A stretch of 25,472 nt of DNA from a virus. Of this stretch, positions 21,867 through 25,472 are shown piece by piece. The notes below the pieces were generated by a model, which was not told the origin of the DNA, did no database searches, and saw only the letters and a list, made by a program, of their open reading frames with translations. The stretch lies in the IMG/VR virus record IMGVR_UViG_3300032516_000184, positions 1 to 25,472 of that record. One strand, written 5' to 3'. The position numbers and the translations under genes are program-made. The stretch's first letter is position 1, and each line of letters opens with the position of its first letter.

Positions 21867-23428
21867 TGCGGGTCGCCTTGCCTATGCCAAATCCTGGATA
21901 CACAGGTGGTGGCAATGACGCTCTTGGTTACGCAACTCAATGGCCACAGTGGAATATCGGGGTCGGAGCAGGGGCACCATGGTCGGGTGGGACGCAGCGC
22001 ACCCCGTATCGGCATGGTGGTGGTGTGCCATGGGCCAAGACTTTCGAGGGGCCGCGCACGACAGGAACGCTCGTCAACGGCGGATTTCCTGGCACGTTTG
22101 AATATTTGACTGGTGCGATTCCCGCTCCAGTGGCGGCAGACGCTCACTATCTGACCGAAAAAATTGGGACCGCAGCAGAGTCATCGACCATCGCAGCCGG
22201 GGCGATTGGCAGTGGATTGGTGGGCGCAGTCAACGTGACTGGCGGCAACGATTTGACCTTTCAGCCGAATGCCACCGCTGTCAATTTCATGGCGGCACCA
22301 GCCTCACCGAACGGCACGCTTTTGGCAACGATGTTCGCGCATCCAGGCAAGCCAGTGCTCGGTGTCACGATTCAAAATCATGGACCCACAGGTGAAGCTA
22401 CACTCGGTATTGCGACAGAGTTAGGATTGGTTCGTGCTGGAATCACAGTGCTTAATGTTGAAACTTTAGGTGCACAGGTTCGTTACATCTTCCGAATTGC
22501 TGGTCTTGGTTACACGGTAGGAATTGGCGGCAACGCTGGTCCTGGTGCGGCTGGACCACCAGCAAACAAAAATCATAGCCAATACCCAATGGCATGGAAC
22601 GGCATTGCGTGGACGGCTGACGATGCAAACGACTCGCTTGGTCCATTAAGCGGTGCGGGTGACTACCGAATGACGGCACACTGCAACGGTGGATGGACTT
22701 ACAGTGCCACTGTGGACCCAACGACAGGTGCGATTTTGACGATTGTTCCTGTAACTGAACCTTCAGTTATTACTTCGTCAGTGCTTGATGAATTTGTTAA
22801 TTCGCGTGGCGGCGAACCTCGCGCCCATGCCATGGTGTGGGGCGGCATGCGGCAAATCCTTGCCCGACCGGATCTCGCCGCGCCGTTCGCCGTGATTGGT
22901 GGCGGACCAATTGCAGCTGGGATTCTTCGTTGGAGGCTTGCACAACCATGGCGCACCGTCATGCATCTGCGAAGGCGTGGGTGGCTTTTTGGTTTTCCAC
23001 CGCTTAATGATTGGACATTTGGTGTTGGTGCAGGAATGTTAAACGGTTTTTTACACCCGTTGGATTTTGTCAGTCCTGATCCTGCTGGTGGTTTTCCTCC
23101 TGGCGTTGGTTGTCCACTTCAACTTTTTCGTGGGCTTCGTGCTCGTGATTCGGTCGCGGTTAGTGGGGGGTGGAATACGCTTGCGACGTTTGCATTCCCG
23201 GCTGTGGGCAACGTCCAGGCGACCGGGGTTCCAGGCGCGACGCTCCCCGCGATCGGTGACGAAATCCTCATTTCGGGGCAATCGGGGTTTACTTTTACAG
23301 GCGGATTTCCCCCATTGATTCCGCCCCAACATTTGCCAATCAATTTTGTTTTGTATCCAGAAGCCTCACCCGTTGCAATCGCAGTGCCAATCGCACATGG
23401 TGGCGTGTTACAAGGTGGCAGGCCCTAA
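21866..23428 (+). CDS. putative receptor-binding/tail appendage protein
   Basis: A 520-residue Gly/Pro/Trp-rich protein and the last of the rightward structural block. ATG 21866 overlaps the preceding stop (TAATG), so it is preferred over an in-frame start at 21839. It contains many loops such as YTGGGNDALGYATQWPQWNI and a VGAVNVTGGNDLTFQPN beta segment. No family was recognised. Base composition changes sharply inside the gene: G+C-rich, CpG-rich blocks near 21960-22340, 22800-22960 and 23140-23310 alternate with A+T-richer stretches like the neighbours, suggesting domain shuffling. A terminal tail gene with this pattern is often the host-range determinant, which is inference. It overlaps the convergent nuclease gene by 21 nt at the stop ends. 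Confidence 0.5.
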   Translation: MRVALPMPNPGYTGGGNDALGYATQWPQWNIGVGAGAPWSGGTQRTPYRHGGGVPWAKTFEGPRTTGTLVNGGFPGTFEYLTGAIPAPVAADAHYLTEKIGTAAESSTIAAGAIGSGLVGAVNVTGGNDLTFQPNATAVNFMAAPASPNGTLLATMFAHPGKPVLGVTIQNHGPTGEATLGIATELGLVRAGITVLNVETLGAQVRYIFRIAGLGYTVGIGGNAGPGAAGPPANKNHSQYPMAWNGIAWTADDANDSLGPLSGAGDYRMTAHCNGGWTYSATVDPTTGAILTIVPVTEPSVITSSVLDEFVNSRGGEPRAHAMVWGGMRQILARPDLAAPFAVIGGGPIAAGILRWRLAQPWRTVMHLRRRGWLFGFPPLNDWTFGVGAGMLNGFLHPLDFVSPDPAGGFPPGVGCPLQLFRGLRARDSVAVSGGWNTLATFAFPAVGNVQATGVPGATLPAIGDEILISGQSGFTFTGGFPPLIPPQHLPINFVLYPEASPVAIAVPIAHGGVLQGGRP

Positions 23429-23881
23429 AGAAGACACCTGCTCCCATGATACACCTTTTTTTGGCTTAAATCCTAACACCATCAAGTCATAATATTGAAC
23501 AATTAAAAGACCTTTATCAGAAGTCCATGCAACGAGTGATAAACCACCAACTTCTTGATGTTCAAGTAATGCTGCGTGTTGATGCTTTTGAAAATCTGTC
23601 CAGGTGAGTCGATTACCTTTGCGTAATTTGCTCTCAACTAAAACTGATCGCCCACCACTGGCAACAGCACGAAAATCACCAGCAACCTTCTTCATTGGGA
23701 AAGCATGAGTAATCCTACCACCAGCACCACGCAAAACTTTCCAACCTGTCTCGACTCTTTCAATCATTTTTAACCCACTGATTGCAAGAGCAACAGCAAC
23801 TTCTGCTTCAGTAACTTCACCATCTTTGGCTGATTTTTTGCCAATTGCTTTCCAATCATGATGTATCATGTTAGTCATCAT
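23408..23881 (-). CDS. RecU-like Holliday-junction resolvase (PD-(D/E)XK nuclease)
   Basis: A 157-residue protein with nuclease core residues in the right order: D69 (in AGDFRAV), then E83 and K85 (in VLVESKLRKG). A helix follows with KHQHAALLEHQEVGGLSLVA (H100, Q101), matching the RecU-type 'HQ...GGxxF' segment. E24/E26 in the first helix fit the N-terminal acidic residue. Such enzymes resolve recombination or replication branches before packaging. The ATG at 23881 overlaps the upstream TGA (ATGA); in-frame ATGs at 23878 and 23869 are alternatives. The company of a Sak4-like ATPase and a DUF669-type ssDNA-binding protein supports a recombination role. Confidence 0.7.
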   Translation of the reverse strand: MMTNMIHHDWKAIGKKSAKDGEVTEAEVAVALAISGLKMIERVETGWKVLRGAGGRITHAFPMKKVAGDFRAVASGGRSVLVESKLRKGNRLTWTDFQKHQHAALLEHQEVGGLSLVAWTSDKGLLIVQYYDLMVLGFKPKKGVSWEQVSSLGPATL

Positions 23882-24084
23882 TTATTCACTTTTGGTTTTG
23901 GTTCGATGTACTCGATTGGTATTTGTTGTTCATTAATTAAAATGATTTGTGGTGTAGGGTCAGTGATGGTTGTACTCTTGATTACACGATTACTATTGAT
24001 TGTAAGACCCACAATCACACCAACAAAGAAAATTGCAATCATCAAAAGAGTCAAAAACAAACCCATGTTGGGGTGGCGGTTCAT
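23878..24084 (-). CDS. small single-span membrane protein
   Basis: A 68-residue protein with one hydrophobic segment (residues about 9-27, FLTLLMIAIFFVGVIVGLTI). It is preceded by a short basic N-terminus and followed by a polar tail ending KPKVNK. The ATG at 24084 overlaps the stop of the upstream gene (ATGA), and its own stop overlaps the nuclease start. An open frame to 24132 is therefore rejected. It sits in a replication module, so it may be a small membrane-tethered accessory factor or simply a passenger. No family recognised. Confidence 0.6.
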   Translation of the reverse strand: MNRHPNMGLFLTLLMIAIFFVGVIVGLTINSNRVIKSTTITDPTPQIILINEQQIPIEYIEPKPKVNK

Positions 24085-24371
24085 AGCAGGCGGTTTACCA
24101 CCAAAGTGGCATAACCAGCAATATCCTGCCACGAATCAACGTAATTTGGGTCGCCATTCAAAATTCGCCCTATTTTGTTGGCGATCATTTCTAGAGCTTC
24201 CTTTTGGTAATGATCTAAAGTACGCCACTTAGCAGCATCAAACTGTTGCATTTCTGATTTTAAAATTTGGGTGATCCTGGCATAATCCTCAAAGTCTCCA
24301 TACCGACTACCTCTCTCAGATAGGATTTGCTCAATAGTAACAGTGGGTGCTGGCGTGGGGTTGGTTGTCAT
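24081..24371 (-). CDS. DUF6378-like phage protein
   Basis: A 96-residue protein. The core has ILSERGSRYGDFEDYARITQ, then WRTLDHYQKEALEMIANKIG, then RILNGDPNYVDSWQDIAGYA, quoted in three parts. This is the strongly conserved layout of DUF6378, a common phage family of unknown biochemical role that resembles small MazG-like helical proteins. The ATG at 24371 was chosen because the family core starts shortly after it. The longer frame to 24614 runs through the neighbouring gene. No clear ribosome binding site. A hairpin lies upstream at 24421-24448. Confidence 0.75.
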   Translation of the reverse strand: MTTNPTPAPTVTIEQILSERGSRYGDFEDYARITQILKSEMQQFDAAKWRTLDHYQKEALEMIANKIGRILNGDPNYVDSWQDIAGYATLVVNRLL

Positions 24372-24420
24372 GGTATCATCGCTTTGTCGGGTGGTACTTC
24401 CGTGGGCACAAACCACATAG

Positions 24421-24448
24421 GGGGTTACTGACAGATGCCAGTAACCCC
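24421..24448 (-). terminator. hairpin between leftward genes, weak terminator or RNA processing site
   Basis: A perfect 10-bp stem (GGGGTTACTG at 24421-24430, CAGTAACCCC at 24439-24448) closes an 8-nt loop. It lies in the 94-nt gap after the ssDNA-binding protein gene, read leftward. The following leftward sequence (CTATGTGGTTTG) is only moderately T-rich, so partial termination or mRNA 3'-end stabilisation is as likely as full termination. Confidence 0.5.
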
Positions 24449-24465
24449 TACATGTCTTCCGTGAA

Positions 24466-25041
24466 TCAGAAGGGCGGTTCGTCTGAACCGTTCTTAGGAG
24501 CTTTGATCGTGGTCCGTGTGATGCCAGATTGGACATGGCTTGTCCGACTATTGGCGACAGCTGCCATTGGGGCAGGGGCAGGTGCAGCAACTGAGGCAGG
24601 GGCAGGTGCAGCAACAGCTACTGATCCATTACCTTTTATCAAACCGTTGATATAGGTATTCTTGTTGTCGTAGGTCTTACCATTGACGGTGCTCTGGCCT
24701 TTGGTACGAACCGCAATCTTGATGACCAAATCCAGCAAGATTGCCAGTTTGTTGTGGTCTTCAAGATCAGACAGTTTACCCTTCCAACCAAGAATGTTCA
24801 GATCAGCTTTGGCGTGTGCCAAAGTGTTTTCTGTCAAAACTCGATTGAAAGTGTGCTTATGACCAGCAAATTGACCAGTAGCCACGATCGTTTCAACAAC
24901 GAGCATATCATTACCGCTGCTGGTGGTGGTCAATTCCACGCGATCGATTCTTGCTTCATAATTACCATCTGGCAACGGACCGCTTTTCCGTTCTGCTTGT
25001 GCGGTTTGGTCGTAAATATTATCCAAGTCTTTAAGTGCCAC
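24466..25041 (-). CDS. DUF669-type single-stranded DNA-binding protein
   Basis: A 191-residue protein. Residues about 23-70 read PLPDGNYEARIDRVELTTTS and GNDMLVVETIVATGQFAGHK, the classic DUF669 start. An OB-like beta domain runs to about residue 135, followed by a flexible Ala/Pro region with two VAAPAPA repeats (residues about 142-160). The C-terminus is SDEPPF, an acidic tip like the DDIPF tail that bacterial SSBs use to recruit partners. It would coat ssDNA for annealing and replication. The start is GTG 25041, 3 nt after the upstream stop. The open reading frame, motif and operon place make this secure. Confidence 0.8.
   Translation of the reverse strand: MALKDLDNIYDQTAQAERKSGPLPDGNYEARIDRVELTTTSSGNDMLVVETIVATGQFAGHKHTFNRVLTENTLAHAKADLNILGWKGKLSDLEDHNKLAILLDLVIKIAVRTKGQSTVNGKTYDNKNTYINGLIKGNGSVAVAAPAPASVAAPAPAPMAAVANSRTSHVQSGITRTTIKAPKNGSDEPPF
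24569..24616. repeat. two tandem 24-bp repeats in the ssDNA-binding protein gene
   Basis: Units 24569-24592 and 24593-24616 differ at 2 of 24 positions (by hand). They encode VAAPAPAP and VAAPAPAS in the disordered linker before the acidic tip, a site where copy number can change without harm to the fold. Confidence 0.8.
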
Positions 25042-25044
25042 GGG

Positions 25045-25472
25045 TTATGCTTTCTTTGCAGTGGTGGTGGTGGTGGTGGCAGAAGTGTACGCTTTGGTTA
25101 GAGTGGCAAAAGTGTCAGCATCAGTTGCAATGCCAGTTGGTAATTTGCCTGATCTGTCGCCAGCGTCAAAAGTGCCTCCTGGTTTAGTGTGCAAGACAGG
25201 AGTTGTTCCACCTGCAGGCACTTCGAGGAACCAAACATTATCAACCATGCCAATGATTGCGTTGTACAATTCACCAGCCTTGTTGTCTCCAGGCAGAAAA
25301 GGCATAACCTTTTCGATGTTGCCAGTGCGTTTGGTTTCAGTTTTGGTTGTGCTATGCGCTAACATCCACACGCCAAGACCTTGGGCAGATAGCTTGGTGA
25401 GATATCGCTTCAATTCGTTGGTGATAAGGGCAGCACCCTTGCCATAACCAAGTTTGCCATCACCTCGATACT
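25045..25472 (-). CDS. Sak4-like RecA-fold ATPase, C-terminal part (cut by window edge)
   Basis: The last 141 codons are in the window and the frame is open to the edge, so the Walker A motif is out of view. Visible features: GYGKGAALITNELKRYLTKL, then GLGVWMLAHSTTKTETKRTG (a hydrophobic strand ending in H-S, as in the Sak4 'FISHA' sensor-like motif). MPFLPGDNKAGELYNAIIGM and VDNVWFL follow, matching the family's distal helices. The tail ATTTTTTAKKA is encoded by a GTG-repeat (complement) near 25061-25080. Sak4-type proteins are phage RecA-like single-strand annealing/recombination ATPases. It lies 3 nt upstream of its expected ssDNA-binding partner. Confidence 0.75.
   Translation of the reverse strand, partial: YRGDGKLGYGKGAALITNELKRYLTKLSAQGLGVWMLAHSTTKTETKRTGNIEKVMPFLPGDNKAGELYNAIIGMVDNVWFLEVPAGGTTPVLHTKPGGTFDAGDRSGKLPTGIATDADTFATLTKAYTSATTTTTTAKKA

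Noticed and set aside
24372-24614. N-terminal extension of the DUF6378-like gene up to 24614
   Set aside because: The extension reads through the ssDNA-binding protein gene in another frame and gives low-complexity Leu/Pro residues. The conserved family core begins just after ATG 24371.
25061-25080. GTG trinucleotide run as a regulatory repeat
   Set aside because: It is inside the coding end of the Sak4-like gene, encoding a Thr-rich tail on the minus strand.
1-25472. tRNA genes, CRISPR arrays, insertion sequences, integrase or attachment sites
   Set aside because: Looked for and not seen: no cloverleaf-like sequence, no regularly spaced repeats, no transposase or recombinase motifs. Absence by eye is not proof.

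Overview
The window is a stretch of a tailed double-stranded DNA phage genome (Caudoviricetes), about mid-40s % G+C by eye, densely coding, with no stretch above 200 bases lacking a gene or recognisable signals. No integrase, repressor, tRNA or host gene was recognised, so free phage versus prophage cannot be decided. The host is not identifiable. Shine-Dalgarno sites, sigma70-like promoters and a lipobox protein fit a bacterium, probably one with an outer membrane. A gp10-like tail-completion protein and a short tape-measure candidate suggest a siphovirus-like particle with a P22-type coat fold.

Layout. (1) 1-245: start of a leftward gene cut by the window edge, its sigma70-like promoter, and the leader of the rightward late genes. 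(2) 245-5718, rightward: small terminase candidate, large terminase, portal, scaffold-like protein, major capsid protein, then a strong intrinsic terminator. (3) 5797-10595, rightward: a probable tail-completion protein, a run of fibre or adhesin-like proteins (including a BspA-like repeat protein and an arabinofuranosidase-B-like protein), then a membrane protein and lipoprotein pair that could be spanin-like. (4) 10599-13579, rightward: a possible head-tail adaptor and an SPP1 gp7/MuF-type minor head protein split over two overlapping frames. The second half carries a Pro/Ala linker and a C-terminal domain that looks like a polymorphic-toxin or ADP-ribosyltransferase-like module. (5) 13576-15304, leftward: an island of four small accessory genes with their own consensus promoters, interrupting the structural genes. 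(6) 15400-23428, rightward: gp10-like protein, tube candidate, chaperone candidate, tape measure, hub and fibre genes. (7) 25472-23408, leftward: Sak4-like ATPase (cut by the edge), DUF669-type ssDNA-binding protein, DUF6378 protein, a small membrane protein and a RecU-like nuclease, which together form a recombination/replication module.

Regulation. Two promoter families can be read directly. Leftward genes use TTGACA-16 bp-TAAGAT, seen three times inside a repeated intergenic cassette. Rightward genes at 2039, 15400 and 16010 follow a TTGATAWACTYCTG element. In the first two the -10-like hexamer lies exactly 6 nt before the ATG with no ribosome binding site, predicting leaderless mRNAs. The most interesting items are the MuF-linked C-terminal effector-like domain, the near-identical 74-bp bidirectional promoter cassettes flanking one accessory gene, and the predicted leaderless late promoters.
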